A stretch of 64,000 nucleotides of DNA. Source: Mumia sp. zg.B17 (GTDB taxonomy: Bacteria; Actinomycetota; Actinomycetes; Propionibacteriales; Nocardioidaceae). Made by a program: the position numbers and the translations under genes. Below, in pieces: positions 34,777-42,911 of this stretch. The first letter of the stretch is position 1. Every line of letters starts with the position of its first letter. Location: the NCBI RefSeq assembly GCF_019550915.1, contig NZ_JAHWCI010000004.1, positions 1 to 64,000 on the forward strand, given 5' to 3'. The notes below the pieces were generated by a model that had not been told where the DNA came from, did not search any database, and saw nothing but the letters and a program-made list of their open reading frames with translations.

Positions 34777-35526
34777 CTAGGGGTGGGTGAGCCGGGTCCG
34801 GGAGAGGAACGCGTCGGGGCTGCGTGACTCCAGGAGCTCGAGGCGGACACCGTCTCTCGTGGTGCCGTAGCAGACCGCGGCGATGCCACCGCTGGACTCG
34901 GTGACCGGGTGGTGCCACGTCGTCCCGTCGATGCTGCCCCGTACGGCGTCGATGCCCTCGACATCCACGCACAGGTGGTTGACCCCGAGGTCGACCGGAC
35001 GCGCGGGTGCGTCCTCCGCACCACCGCTCACCTCGACCGTGACCGGACCGGGGATGGGCGGGACCGCGTGCGCCGCGGCGTCGGCGACCTGGACGAGGAC
35101 CCCGACGAGGCCGCTCACCCCTTCTGCGGCGACCAAGGTCACCGGCGTGCCATCGGGGCACCGTACGCGGTGGTCGCCCAGGGGCGTGCCGCCCGCGTCG
35201 ACCGCGCGGGCGTACGCCTCGTCCGGATCCGTTACCGCCCACGCGAGACCCTTGACGCCGGGCGCACCACGAGGCCGTACGGCGGGGGTCGGCGACGAGA
35301 ACGCGAAGAGCTCCATGAACGCCGCATCCGTCCGGAGCAGCACCACGTCGGCCGCGGTTCCCTCGGTGGCCAGCGACTCGTCCGCAGGGGCCGTCCCGAC
35401 CGGCCAGCCGAAGGCACCGTGCTCGGTCGCGCCGAGACCCTCCACCCAGAAGCGTCGCGCTGCCTCGAGGTCGGCGACGCTGATGCCGACGTGGTTGAGA
35501 GCGACGATCCGCCCGGCGTTCTCCAT
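34777..35526 (-). CDS. VOC-family (glyoxalase/dioxygenase-fold) protein
   Basis: 249 aa with two vicinal-oxygen-chelate half-modules: LNHVGISVADLEAARRFW near the N-terminus and VNHLCVDVEGIDAVRG near residue 180. Candidate metal ligands are His in LNHVG and VNHLC and Glu in AFMELFAF and VRLELLES. Members include methylmalonyl-CoA epimerase, glyoxalases and extradiol dioxygenases; I cannot choose between them. It is upstream of, and same strand as, the LIV operon but separated by that operon's own promoter. Confidence 0.8.
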   Translation of the reverse strand: MENAGRIVALNHVGISVADLEAARRFWVEGLGATEHGAFGWPVGTAPADESLATEGTAADVVLLRTDAAFMELFAFSSPTPAVRPRGAPGVKGLAWAVTDPDEAYARAVDAGGTPLGDHRVRCPDGTPVTLVAAEGVSGLVGVLVQVADAAAHAVPPIPGPVTVEVSGGAEDAPARPVDLGVNHLCVDVEGIDAVRGSIDGTTWHHPVTESSGGIAAVCYGTTRDGVRLELLESRSPDAFLSRTRLTHP

Positions 35527-35532
35527 GCCCGG

Positions 35533-35538
35533 AACCTA
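35533..35538 (-). promoter_or_regulatory. -10 box of the VOC gene, probable leaderless transcript
   Basis: TAGGTT (TANNNT, read on the minus strand) ends 6 nt before the ATG at 35526, so transcription should start at or next to the start codon. A weak -35 match (TCGACC) lies 18 bp upstream. No ribosome site precedes the ATG. Confidence 0.4.
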
Positions 35539-35624
35539 TCGGTGGTGCGGCGGGCCGGTCGACCTCTCGCGCTGACCCTGTGTGTCGGGCAAGATGTGCG
35601 CAGCGCACCGGAGGGGGGTCGGAC

Positions 35625-37262
35625 ATGTCCGCGTTCCAGGACACACTCAGCGTGTTGCTCAAGGCGCGGTTCGCCATCCTCTACGTGGAGACGTTCGAGG
35701 AGCGCCGGGTCGAGCACGAGATCGCCGCGGCTGTCGGACCTGAGGGACTGCTCCCCAAGGCCCGCCCGGTCTTCGGCTGGAGCATCACGACCGGACTCGT
35801 CGACCCGGACGGGGCGGCACAGGGCAACACGACCGAGCCGGCCCGAGCTCTCGAGTCGATCCAGCGGCACACCCAGCCCGCCGTCTTCGTCTTCCGCGAC
35901 CTCCACGCGCACCTGGGTGACGGGAACCGGCCGGCCGACCCAGCGATCGTTCGCCGGCTGCGTGACGTGGCGGCCGCCTTCCAGCAGGGCACCAGCGCCC
36001 GGTCGCTCATCCTGGTCTCCCCCGTGGTGCGGATCCCTCCAGAGCTCGAGAAGGACGTCTACGTCCTCGACTTTGCCCTCCCCGGCGAAGCCGACATCCG
36101 CGCGATCCTCGACAGCATCATCGCGAGCAACGCCGACGGCGGCAGGATCAAGGTCAACGTCGACGAGCCCGACAAGGACCGGATGATCAAGGCGGCCCTC
36201 GGGCTCACCGAGCTGGAGACCGAGGGCGCGTTCGCGCGTGCCATGGCCAGCAACGGACAGCTCGACGCCAGCGACATCGACGTCGTCATCCAGGAGAAGC
36301 GACAGACCGTCCGCAGGAGCGGGGTCCTCGAGTACGTCCCGTCCGACCTCGATCTCACGCAGGTCGGCGGGCTGGAGAACCTCAAGCGCTGGCTCGGGCG
36401 GCGCGCCGACTCCTGGCTCGCCGAGGCCCAGGAGTACGGGGTGCCTGCACCGAAGGGTGTCCTCATCACCGGCGTGCCCGGCTGCGGCAAGTCACTCACC
36501 GCGAAGGCCGTGGCCTCCGCCTGGGGGATGCCCCTGCTCCGCCTGGACATCGGCAAGGTGTTCGCCGGCCTCGTCGGCTCGAGCGAGCAGAACATCCGGA
36601 GCGCGATCCGAGCGGCCGAGGCTGCCGCACCGGCCGTTCTGTGGATCGACGAGATCGAGAAGGGCTTCGCCGGCGTGTCCGGCGGCGGAGGTGACTCCGG
36701 GACGTCGGCTCGGGTGTTCGGCACGTTCTTGACCTGGATGCAGGAGAAGTCCACGCCGGTCTTCGTGATCGCGACCGCCAACGACGTCCAGTCCCTGCCA
36801 CCCGAGTTCCTCCGCAAGGGCAGGTTCGACGAGATCTTCTTCGTCGACCTTCCCGATCCGGTCGAACGCGACGAGATCTGGCGGCTCCAGATGATCAAGC
36901 ACATCGGCAACGCCCCCGCGCACGCCTCCTTCACGCCGGACGACCAGCTGGTCGCCGATCTCGTCGACGCGACACAGGACTTCTCGGGTGCCGAGATCGA
37001 AGAGGCCGTCATCGCGTCCCTCTTCGACGCGTTCGCGCAGAAGCGCGCGATCCGGGGAGCCGATCTGAGACTCGCGGTGGAGCGGACGGTCCCCTTGAGC
37101 ATCACCCAGCGGGAGGCGGTCGCCGCGATGCGTTCGTGGGCGGGCCGACGCGCTGTCTCGGCCAGTCTGCAGACCGCACTACGCGAGCCCGACGTCGCGC
37201 CCGGCCCCGTCCCGGAGATTCCCGCACCTTTCGAGTCCGGTGGACGCCGGATCGACTACTAG
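35625..37262 (+). CDS. AAA+ ATPase, Ycf46 type
   Basis: 545 aa. The ATG at 35625 has GAGGGGGG 5 nt upstream. Residues 1-230 form a degenerate, non-ATP-binding N-terminal AAA-like domain (FAILYVETFEERRVEHEI; VFVFRDLHAHL). The second half is a classical AAA+ module: Walker A GVPGCGKS near 283, Walker B VLWIDEIEKGF near 338, sensor-1 region VIATANDVQSLP near 380, arginine-finger RKGRFDE near 396, and a C-terminal helical lid. This layout matches Ycf46 of cyanobacteria and plastids, also present in other bacteria and large phages, with unknown function. It heads the operon with Ycf35-like and DUF2997 genes. It is probably a hexameric remodelling ATPase; its client is unknown. Confidence 0.85.
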   Translation: MSAFQDTLSVLLKARFAILYVETFEERRVEHEIAAAVGPEGLLPKARPVFGWSITTGLVDPDGAAQGNTTEPARALESIQRHTQPAVFVFRDLHAHLGDGNRPADPAIVRRLRDVAAAFQQGTSARSLILVSPVVRIPPELEKDVYVLDFALPGEADIRAILDSIIASNADGGRIKVNVDEPDKDRMIKAALGLTELETEGAFARAMASNGQLDASDIDVVIQEKRQTVRRSGVLEYVPSDLDLTQVGGLENLKRWLGRRADSWLAEAQEYGVPAPKGVLITGVPGCGKSLTAKAVASAWGMPLLRLDIGKVFAGLVGSSEQNIRSAIRAAEAAAPAVLWIDEIEKGFAGVSGGGGDSGTSARVFGTFLTWMQEKSTPVFVIATANDVQSLPPEFLRKGRFDEIFFVDLPDPVERDEIWRLQMIKHIGNAPAHASFTPDDQLVADLVDATQDFSGAEIEEAVIASLFDAFAQKRAIRGADLRLAVERTVPLSITQREAVAAMRSWAGRRAVSASLQTALREPDVAPGPVPEIPAPFESGGRRIDY

Positions 37263-37273
37263 GACGGACGCGC

Positions 37274-37726
37274 ATGAGTCTTGAGATCCTGCTGATCCCT
37301 CTTGCCATGGCGGCCGTCGGCGCCGCCAAGGCAGCGATCGACGACGGTCCGCGGGGCCTGGGGCCGAGGGAGCTGACGGTCCGGTCACGACTGAGCGACG
37401 GAAGCCTGGTCGCCGGAGCACTCGCCGATCTGGACGCGACGGTGAGCGTGACGAGTCCCGACGAGATCCGTGCGTCCTTCGATGCGCGCGCCCTGTCGCT
37501 GGACCGTAACGACGAGGGCCTGTGGGTCGCCCGCTTCGACGAGACCTGGACCGAGGAGGAGGCCCTGGGTCTCGTCACGGACCTCGACGCGGCCTACGGC
37601 GTGTGCGTTCAACGCGAGGTCGTACGCAAGATTCGGGAGCGAGCACCGGCGGCCGGCCTGTCCATCGCCGAGGAGTCGGTGGACGACGACGCCGTCACCC
37701 TGGTGCTGGACGTGAGGAGCGACTGA
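37274..37726 (+). CDS. Ycf35/DUF1257-like protein
   Basis: 150 aa. The ATG at 37274 is 11 nt after the AAA+ stop, with GGACG upstream. A short hydrophobic N-terminus (ILLIPLAMAAVGAAKAAI) is followed by a domain whose second half tracks Ycf35/DUF1257. A line reading F-D-A..L-LDRNDEGLWVARFDE is followed by AYG and then VVRKIRERAPAAGLSIAEE and DDDAVTLVLDV, like the family's C-terminal 'aeeqGftveeEev..dG.i.Lvl'. The similarity is divergent and judged by eye. Context (Ycf46 before, DUF2997 after) raises confidence. The stop shares one base with the next ATG (TGATG). Confidence 0.65.
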   Translation: MSLEILLIPLAMAAVGAAKAAIDDGPRGLGPRELTVRSRLSDGSLVAGALADLDATVSVTSPDEIRASFDARALSLDRNDEGLWVARFDETWTEEEALGLVTDLDAAYGVCVQREVVRKIRERAPAAGLSIAEESVDDDAVTLVLDVRSD

Positions 37727-37941
37727 TGGCGACACGCAAGCAGCTCCGCGTTCGTGTCGCGCGAGACGGCACGGTCTCGGCCGAGACGATCGGGTTCACC
37801 GGTCCGGAGTGCCTGGATCAGGTGGCCGTGCTCGAGGATCTCCTCGACGCGCTCTCGAGCTCCAGCTCCTTCACCGAGGAGTACTGGCAGACCGACCACG
37901 TCCAAGAGGAGGGGCAGAGCCTTGACACAGGACGCGGGTGA
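37726..37941 (+). CDS. DUF2997 domain protein
   Basis: 71 aa. It starts at the ATG of the TGATG junction. The segment LRVRVARDGTVSAETIGFTGPECLDQVAVLEDLLDAL follows the DUF2997 pattern (basic/acidic beta-strand with dGtv, then G-x-x-C and a helix L..LE..LG). The single conserved Cys is in GPECLD. DUF2997 proteins usually sit beside DUF1257 and AAA+ genes, as here. Biochemical role unknown. Its 3' end overlaps the next gene by 20 nt. Confidence 0.75.
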   Translation: MATRKQLRVRVARDGTVSAETIGFTGPECLDQVAVLEDLLDALSSSSSFTEEYWQTDHVQEEGQSLDTGRG

Positions 37942-38683
37942 CATCCTTCTCGCTCAGCAGTCGACCCGGTGGAAGGTGGCGAACAGCCTCTGGCTCGCCG
38001 TCCTCGTGCTGGGCTTCGGGTGCTTTTCCTTCGTCGGCTGGATCTGGGCGGCACTGCTCGCGCAGTCACGGGTGGTCTCGCGGGCGGCAGTGCTCTGGAG
38101 CAGCCTCGGGATTGCCGTTTTCATCGCCATCGGCGCGACGCCGGGCACTGAGGCCGACCCCTACGAGATGGCCGAGCCCTGGGGCACGATCGTGATCGTG
38201 GCCATGGCCGTGGCGTGGGTCGGAGGCCTCATCCACGCAGGGATTCTCTGGCGTACCGTCCTCAAGGAGCGCCTACTCCGGCTGGACCGGATCGCCTGGG
38301 CGGTCGCCGAGCACCGGAGTTCTCAGCCGCCGGTCCCATGGTCGACCTCGCCCCCACCTCCCCCGGCGCCCTTCCTCGGAGTCAGCGCAGCCGACTACTA
38401 CGGGCCACCGACCTCCGCGCCTCCTCCGCAGCCCCCCGCCTACCTCGACATCAACGCCGCCCCCGCCGACGCCATCGCGTTCCTCCCCCGCATCGGTCCC
38501 CAGGTCGCCGGGCAGATCGTCGCTGCCCGCACTCGCACGGGCGGGTTCCGTGACCTCGACGACCTCGCAACCTCCGCACAGCTCCAACCGCACCAGGTCG
38601 CCGGGATCCGGGGCTCCGTGACGTTCGGGCCCTTCAACCCTCAGCGACCACCTCAGGGTCCTGGGCGTGTCCTCGACATCTAG
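37922..38683 (+). CDS. membrane protein with C-terminal ComEA-like helix-hairpin-helix domain
   Basis: 253 aa from a TTG at 37922 preceded by GAGGAGGGG; no ATG or GTG fits better, and the overlap with the DUF2997 gene supports coupling. Three hydrophobic segments lie near residues 20-45, 50-70 and 85-110, followed by a proline-rich linker (residues ~130-165). The C-terminal domain YLDINAAPADAIAFLPRIG ... IVAARTRTGGFRDLDDL is the ComEA-type HhH, which in ComEA binds DNA at the membrane. Here it could tether the module to the membrane or bind nucleic acid or protein. Part of the Ycf46 operon; the stop overlaps the radical-SAM gene. Confidence 0.75.
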   Translation: MTQDAGDILLAQQSTRWKVANSLWLAVLVLGFGCFSFVGWIWAALLAQSRVVSRAAVLWSSLGIAVFIAIGATPGTEADPYEMAEPWGTIVIVAMAVAWVGGLIHAGILWRTVLKERLLRLDRIAWAVAEHRSSQPPVPWSTSPPPPPAPFLGVSAADYYGPPTSAPPPQPPAYLDINAAPADAIAFLPRIGPQVAGQIVAARTRTGGFRDLDDLATSAQLQPHQVAGIRGSVTFGPFNPQRPPQGPGRVLDI

Positions 38684-39296
38684 CCCCGTGCGGGTCGCTC
38701 GCTCGATCCCCCGGACGACGGCCGAAGGCCCCGGCACCCGCTTCGCGCTGTGGGTGCAGGGCTGCACCCTGCAGTGCCCGGGCTGCTTCAACCCTCACCT
38801 CTGGACCCAGCGCGGTGGCGACCTCGTCGCCCCGGAGACCTTGCTCGACGCTGTTCCCGCCGATGTCGAAGGCGTCACGCTGCTGGGTGGGGAGCCGTTC
38901 GAACAGGCCGGCCCTCTCGCCGTCTTCGCAGCCCTGGTCCGGCAACGTGGACAGAGCGTCATGACGTTCACGGGGTTCACCCTCGACGACCTCCGGAGGA
39001 AGGAGAGCGGCGACGTCGACGCGTTGATCGCGCAGACCGACCTGCTCGTCGACGGGCCCTTCCTCAAGGATCAAGTCGACCTTGCGAGGCCATGGGTCGG
39101 TTCGCGCAATCAGCGCTTCCACGCGCTCGGACCGCGATACCGCACGCTCGTCGACGAGCTCGACGGCATCGGCGATCGTCTGGAGATCCGCGTGAGCGCC
39201 GACGGGACCGTCAGCGTGAACGGGTGGGCGCCGACCGCCACCCTCGACCTGATCTTGGCGGACCTCGGCCGCAGGCAGTCGCGGACGCGACGATGA
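38667..39296 (+). CDS. NrdG-like radical-SAM / 4Fe-4S single-cluster protein
   Basis: 209 aa. Cluster motif C33-x3-C37-x2-C40 (GCTLQCPGCFNP) and the SAM-binding LLGGEPFEQA near 77 define a small activase-type radical-SAM fold, as in NrdG. No anaerobic ribonucleotide reductase (nrdD) is present, so it is probably not a true NrdG. The GTG at 38667 overlaps the HhH gene; a second in-frame GTG at 38688 is an alternative. Last gene of the Ycf46/Ycf35/DUF2997 operon. It may install or use a radical modification on another operon protein; that is inference. Confidence 0.82.
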   Translation: MSSTSSPVRVARSIPRTTAEGPGTRFALWVQGCTLQCPGCFNPHLWTQRGGDLVAPETLLDAVPADVEGVTLLGGEPFEQAGPLAVFAALVRQRGQSVMTFTGFTLDDLRRKESGDVDALIAQTDLLVDGPFLKDQVDLARPWVGSRNQRFHALGPRYRTLVDELDGIGDRLEIRVSADGTVSVNGWAPTATLDLILADLGRRQSRTRR

Positions 39297-39324
39297 CGGC
39301 GCGCCCGTGACCGCCTGACCGACC

Positions 39325-41274
39325 TCACCGCATCCGCAGCAGCCGCGCCTCCCCCGCCCGCAGAGTCAGACCACCAGAGCGCTGACGCGACCAGTCGTCG
39401 TCGCCGGGGTCGTACGCCTCCGCCTCGGCGGGCAGGGTGAGGCGGACGCGAGCGCGGTCGCGCCGTGAGTAGTTGGCGACGAGCGTGTGCAGCCGGTCGT
39501 CGGCATCGACGAACCGGCCCAGGACGACCGGGTCACCGCTGACGGCGGAGACGAGCGCGTCGCCCTCGAACGGCGCGAGTCCCGCAGGCGGGTTCGCCAG
39601 CCCGGCGACCTGCACGGCGGTGGAGGTCAGCTCCAGCATCTGCTTGCCGAGCGGTGCGAGATAGTCGGCGTTGACCTGCTTCGTGTCGCGATAGAGACCG
39701 GTGCGCTTGCCCTCGACGGTGATGAGGCCGTTCGTGAACGCCTCGCCACGCGCGGGGTCCGGCGTCCAGTACGTGAAGTACTGGATGCCCTTGCAGCCGT
39801 ACGCCAGGCTGATCGAGATCTGCCACAGCAGGTCCGCCTTGGTCGGGATCGCGTGGTTCGCATAGCCGACGCTCTGGATGTAGATCCACGGGTCACGCCC
39901 GTGCTTGAGGGCGGCAGCCCGCACCTGCGCCCAGTTGTCGAAGTAGCCCAGGTCCTCCCCGCTGGCCAGGATCGGATAGCGGTCGAACGAGAGCACCGGC
40001 GAGTCGATGTCGCGGGCCGCCTGCTCGTAGCCGGCACCGAAGCCGGGGAAGAGGTTCACGTACGACAACGCGTCGGCGTACGCGTCGTTGGCCATCGCCA
40101 CCGCCTTCGCCACCAGCGGCAGGCGGGCCACGCTGGGCTCGTCGAAGAGGTGCAGGCCGGCGAAGGCGCCGTACCCCGATCCAGCGGGCAACCGCCACGC
40201 GCCGAGACCCTCGTCGAAGCTGTCGCGGAACAGCGTCGCTCCCCCGGCGCCGGTGATCACGACGTTGTCGAAGTACGCCGACTCCGAGCCCGCCTCGCGG
40301 AATCCGGCCGAGCCGGCGGCGTGCGTGCTGTCGGTGGTCGTGTCGACCAGCACGCCGTCGATGCGGGTGGTGATCGTCGATCCGCTCAGCGCCGTCTCGA
40401 CGTGATAGGTCCGACCCTCCTCGAGCTGGTACGGCAGCGCGACCTGCGTGACGATCGGGTTGCCGTTGACGAACACCGCCTTCTTGAGCACCGCCTTGCC
40501 GTCGCTCCCCTGGGTGGAGAGCAGCCACACGTACGCGTTGGCCTCGTCCTTGATCCGGAACGCCCACCCGGCCTGCGCATAGCCGCCCGCACCGGTACGT
40601 AGCGGCTCGGTGTCGAAGGCGAACGTGTAGTCCTGCCACGCCGCACCATCCGCGACCCATCCGATCGAGCCGCTGCCGCTCCCCCGCAGCACGTGCAGGC
40701 GGCCGCCGACCGTGCGCCACGACGGCGCGTAGCGGTTGACGGCGTTGGTGATCCGCTGGCGCAGCTCGTCCTCGCTGATCGTGAACGGCTGGGCCGGGTC
40801 GCCGACGTTCATGGTCTGCAGCAGCCACTTGATCTCAGGGTCCTCGACGAGGACGTAGACGCCGGCCTCGTCGGCGACCCGCAGCATGTGCGTCGTGATC
40901 TGGACGTCGGAGTTCGAGTAGTTGCCACCGTGGACATAGGTGAAGCCCGCCTCGGCGATCTCGCGGTAGCGCTCGACCGTCGTCTCGGTCGGCGGCGGCG
41001 GCCAGAACAGGCCGATCGGGAACCGCCCGTCGTTCATGATCGGGCCGCCGGTCGTGGCCGACGCAGCGCGTGCGAGTGCGGCTGCCGCGGTGGCGGCACC
41101 AGCGGCGGCCGCGGTGGCCGTGGTGGCCGTGGTGGCCGTGGTGGCTCCGGTCGTCGCGCTCGCCGCTCCGCCGCCGAACGGCGACGCGACCCCGGCGGCC
41201 ACCAGGGCTCCGCCGAGTGCGAGGAAGGACTTGCGACTGAGTCCGTCGGCGGGCGGGTCGGATTCTGCGGTCAT
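39325..41274 (-). CDS. exported glycoside-hydrolase-like protein with inserted lectin-like domain
   Basis: 649 aa. The ATG at 41274 has GGGGGA upstream. The export signal (SRKSFLALGGALVAAGVA) is followed by an Ala/Thr low-complexity stretch near residues 45-75. A TIM-barrel-like part starts at FPIGLFWPPPPTETTVERY (GH42-like opening). It is interrupted at about residue 190 by a ~170-residue beta-sandwich (WQDYTFAFDTEPL ... GWAFRIKDEANAYVWLLST) of the concanavalin/DUF1080 type. It then resumes with LHLFDEPSV, a possible acid/base Glu, and IQYFTYWTPDPARGEAF. The tail is a beta domain typical of glycosidases. Extracellular carbohydrate cleavage is likely; family and substrate are not settled. Confidence 0.72.
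   Translation of the reverse strand: MTAESDPPADGLSRKSFLALGGALVAAGVASPFGGGAASATTGATTATTATTATAAAAGAATAAAALARAASATTGGPIMNDGRFPIGLFWPPPPTETTVERYREIAEAGFTYVHGGNYSNSDVQITTHMLRVADEAGVYVLVEDPEIKWLLQTMNVGDPAQPFTISEDELRQRITNAVNRYAPSWRTVGGRLHVLRGSGSGSIGWVADGAAWQDYTFAFDTEPLRTGAGGYAQAGWAFRIKDEANAYVWLLSTQGSDGKAVLKKAVFVNGNPIVTQVALPYQLEEGRTYHVETALSGSTITTRIDGVLVDTTTDSTHAAGSAGFREAGSESAYFDNVVITGAGGATLFRDSFDEGLGAWRLPAGSGYGAFAGLHLFDEPSVARLPLVAKAVAMANDAYADALSYVNLFPGFGAGYEQAARDIDSPVLSFDRYPILASGEDLGYFDNWAQVRAAALKHGRDPWIYIQSVGYANHAIPTKADLLWQISISLAYGCKGIQYFTYWTPDPARGEAFTNGLITVEGKRTGLYRDTKQVNADYLAPLGKQMLELTSTAVQVAGLANPPAGLAPFEGDALVSAVSGDPVVLGRFVDADDRLHTLVANYSRRDRARVRLTLPAEAEAYDPGDDDWSRQRSGGLTLRAGEARLLRMR
41114..41149. 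repeat. 9-bp tandem repeat (GTGGCCGTG)n
   Basis: Three exact copies of GTGGCCGTG (41114-41140) followed by a diverged fourth (GTGGCTCCG). It encodes the Thr-Ala-Thr repeats of the linker behind the export signal of the glycosidase-like protein. Slippage would change linker length in steps of three residues without a frameshift. Confidence 0.8.
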
Positions 41275-41287
41275 GGGTCCCCCTGGG

Positions 41288-42217
41288 TCAGTGTTGGCCG
41301 GTCGTGTCGGTACGGGTCTGGGTGCGGCGTCGTTCGGGTCGGCGTGGCCGGACGGCACGCTCGGTCACGGACAGGAGCTGGACGGTGCGGTCGTAGTCGT
41401 GCTGTCCCACGGCGAGATAGAGCATCTCGACGACGGCGAGCTCGGAGTGACGGGACGCGAGCGGACCGTCTTGGAAGGTCGTCGCCTCGGCGACGGTGAC
41501 CAGGACGTTGTCGGCGAGCGCGGCCAGCCGCGACCGTGGCCCCGCGGTGATCGCGACCGTGAGTGCGCCACGGTCTCGTGCGGTGGCGAGCATGTCGAGC
41601 GTCTCGTCGGTCTCTCCCGAGTACGAGATCGCGATCGCGACGTCCCCGTCGCCGAGCTGCGCGGCTGCGACGAGGCCGTCGTGGACATCGGCGTACGTCC
41701 AGCACGCGATGCCGATACGGCTCAACCGGAGCTCGAGCTCACGGGCCATCACCCCGCTGCCGCTGACCGCGTACACGTGGACGCGCTTCGCGCCGCTGAT
41801 CGCTCCGGCCGCTGCCGCGACGGCGTCGAGGTCGAGTCCCGCGAGGGTCGAGTGCACGGCGCGGGCGCCGACCGCCTCGAGGGTGCGGGCCACGTCGGCG
41901 AGCGAGTCGCCGGGGGCGATCTCGCGACTGATGTCGGCGTTCCAGCTGCCGTAGGCCGTCGCGGCCGCCTCCCTGATGACGCTGACCCGCAGGCTGGGAT
42001 AGCCGTCGAGACCGAGCGTGCGGCACAGGCGAGACACCGCCCCCGTCGAGGTGCCAGCGCTGGCGGCGAGATCGCTGATCGTCCCCGCTACCGCGGAGTG
42101 CGGGTCGTCGAGGATGCACTCCGCGGTGAGACGCGTCGACTCGGGCAGGTCCGGCACGAGCATGCGCATCCGGGCGAGGACCCCGTCCGTCGGTGCTGTG
42201 ATGCCGGTCACAGTCAT
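41288..42217 (-). CDS. MurR/RpiR-family regulator (HTH plus SIS sugar-phosphate sensor)
   Basis: 309 aa. The ATG at 42217 starts directly before the HTH_6 domain (AVAGTISDLAASAGTSTGAVSRLCRTLG near residues 41-70, in parts); the frame extends to 42253 without support. The SIS domain covers about 115-250 (VHVYAVSGSGVMARELELRL; AISYSGETDETLDMLATA) and should bind an amino-sugar or other sugar phosphate. It is encoded 13 nt upstream of the glycosidase-like gene, same strand, so it probably controls that gene and perhaps distant amino-sugar genes. Confidence 0.9.
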   Translation of the reverse strand: MTVTGITAPTDGVLARMRMLVPDLPESTRLTAECILDDPHSAVAGTISDLAASAGTSTGAVSRLCRTLGLDGYPSLRVSVIREAAATAYGSWNADISREIAPGDSLADVARTLEAVGARAVHSTLAGLDLDAVAAAAGAISGAKRVHVYAVSGSGVMARELELRLSRIGIACWTYADVHDGLVAAAQLGDGDVAIAISYSGETDETLDMLATARDRGALTVAITAGPRSRLAALADNVLVTVAEATTFQDGPLASRHSELAVVEMLYLAVGQHDYDRTVQLLSVTERAVRPRRPERRRTQTRTDTTGQH

Positions 42218-42299
42218 GACAAGGACTATCGCGCGCTGCGGTCGTACGCGCAAGAGGCGATAGGGATTCTCAGCGAGTCAATCGTGCCCGCCCGCGCTC

Positions 42300-42833
42300 T
42301 CAGTAGCCGAACACGTGCGCGCTGGTGACGTCGATCTCCCGCCGCGCATCGCCGAAGAAGGCACCGACCCGATGGGCGACGCGGACGAACGGGCGCTCCC
42401 GAACGGTTCCGTCGGCGCGCGTGTTCGCCTGAGGAACGATCAAGAAGAGGTGTTGCGCATCCGGCGCGACATGCGTCTTCCACACGTCCTTGAGGTCGTG
42501 GTTGTTCGTGACCGTGCCGCCCCGTTCGACCTCGGCAATGACGCCGCGCCCGGTCGCGAGCGGGTAGAAGAAGTCGGGCCGGGCCCGCGTGACGAGGCCG
42601 TCCTGCGGTGTCAGCACGATCTCCTCGCCGAACCCGAGCCGCGCACGGAGAAGCATCGCGACCAGACTCTGGATGGCAGCGCTCTTCGCTCCGTAGACAT
42701 GGGCGGCCGCGATGTCCTCGACGCTCGTCTCCAGGTATGTCCGCAGGTCCGAGGCGAGCGGGTCCACCGCCGCCAGCTCCCTCTGCTCGACGGCGGTCAG
42801 TGCGTGCTTGGCGAAGCGGACGTACTCGACCAC
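42300..42833 (-). CDS. hypothetical protein, possible PD-(D/E)XK-like fold
   Basis: 177 aa, no recognised family. A stretch with Asp then Glu-x-Glu (RARPDFFYPLATGRGVIAEVERGG) near residues 85-110 resembles the active-site spacing of restriction-endonuclease folds, but the usual Lys is absent (EVE rather than ExK). This is a weak suggestion. Preceding helices (QSLVAMLLRARLGFG) and the later HLFLIVPQ strand fit an alpha/beta fold. ATG at 42833; the spacer to the reductase gene holds nothing recognisable. Confidence 0.6.
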   Translation of the reverse strand: MVEYVRFAKHALTAVEQRELAAVDPLASDLRTYLETSVEDIAAAHVYGAKSAAIQSLVAMLLRARLGFGEEIVLTPQDGLVTRARPDFFYPLATGRGVIAEVERGGTVTNNHDLKDVWKTHVAPDAQHLFLIVPQANTRADGTVRERPFVRVAHRVGAFFGDARREIDVTSAHVFGY

Positions 42834-42911
42834 GCCCCGCAGCTTCGCAGCTCGGACGCAGCGGAGCTACTCGGAGCGGCGGGAGCGGCTCCCCCGGCTC
42901 AACTCATCGAC

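Noticed and set aside
38667-39296. Anaerobic ribonucleotide reductase activase NrdG
   Set aside because: The radical-SAM motifs fit, but no nrdD is present and the gene is coupled to Ycf46/DUF2997-type genes instead.
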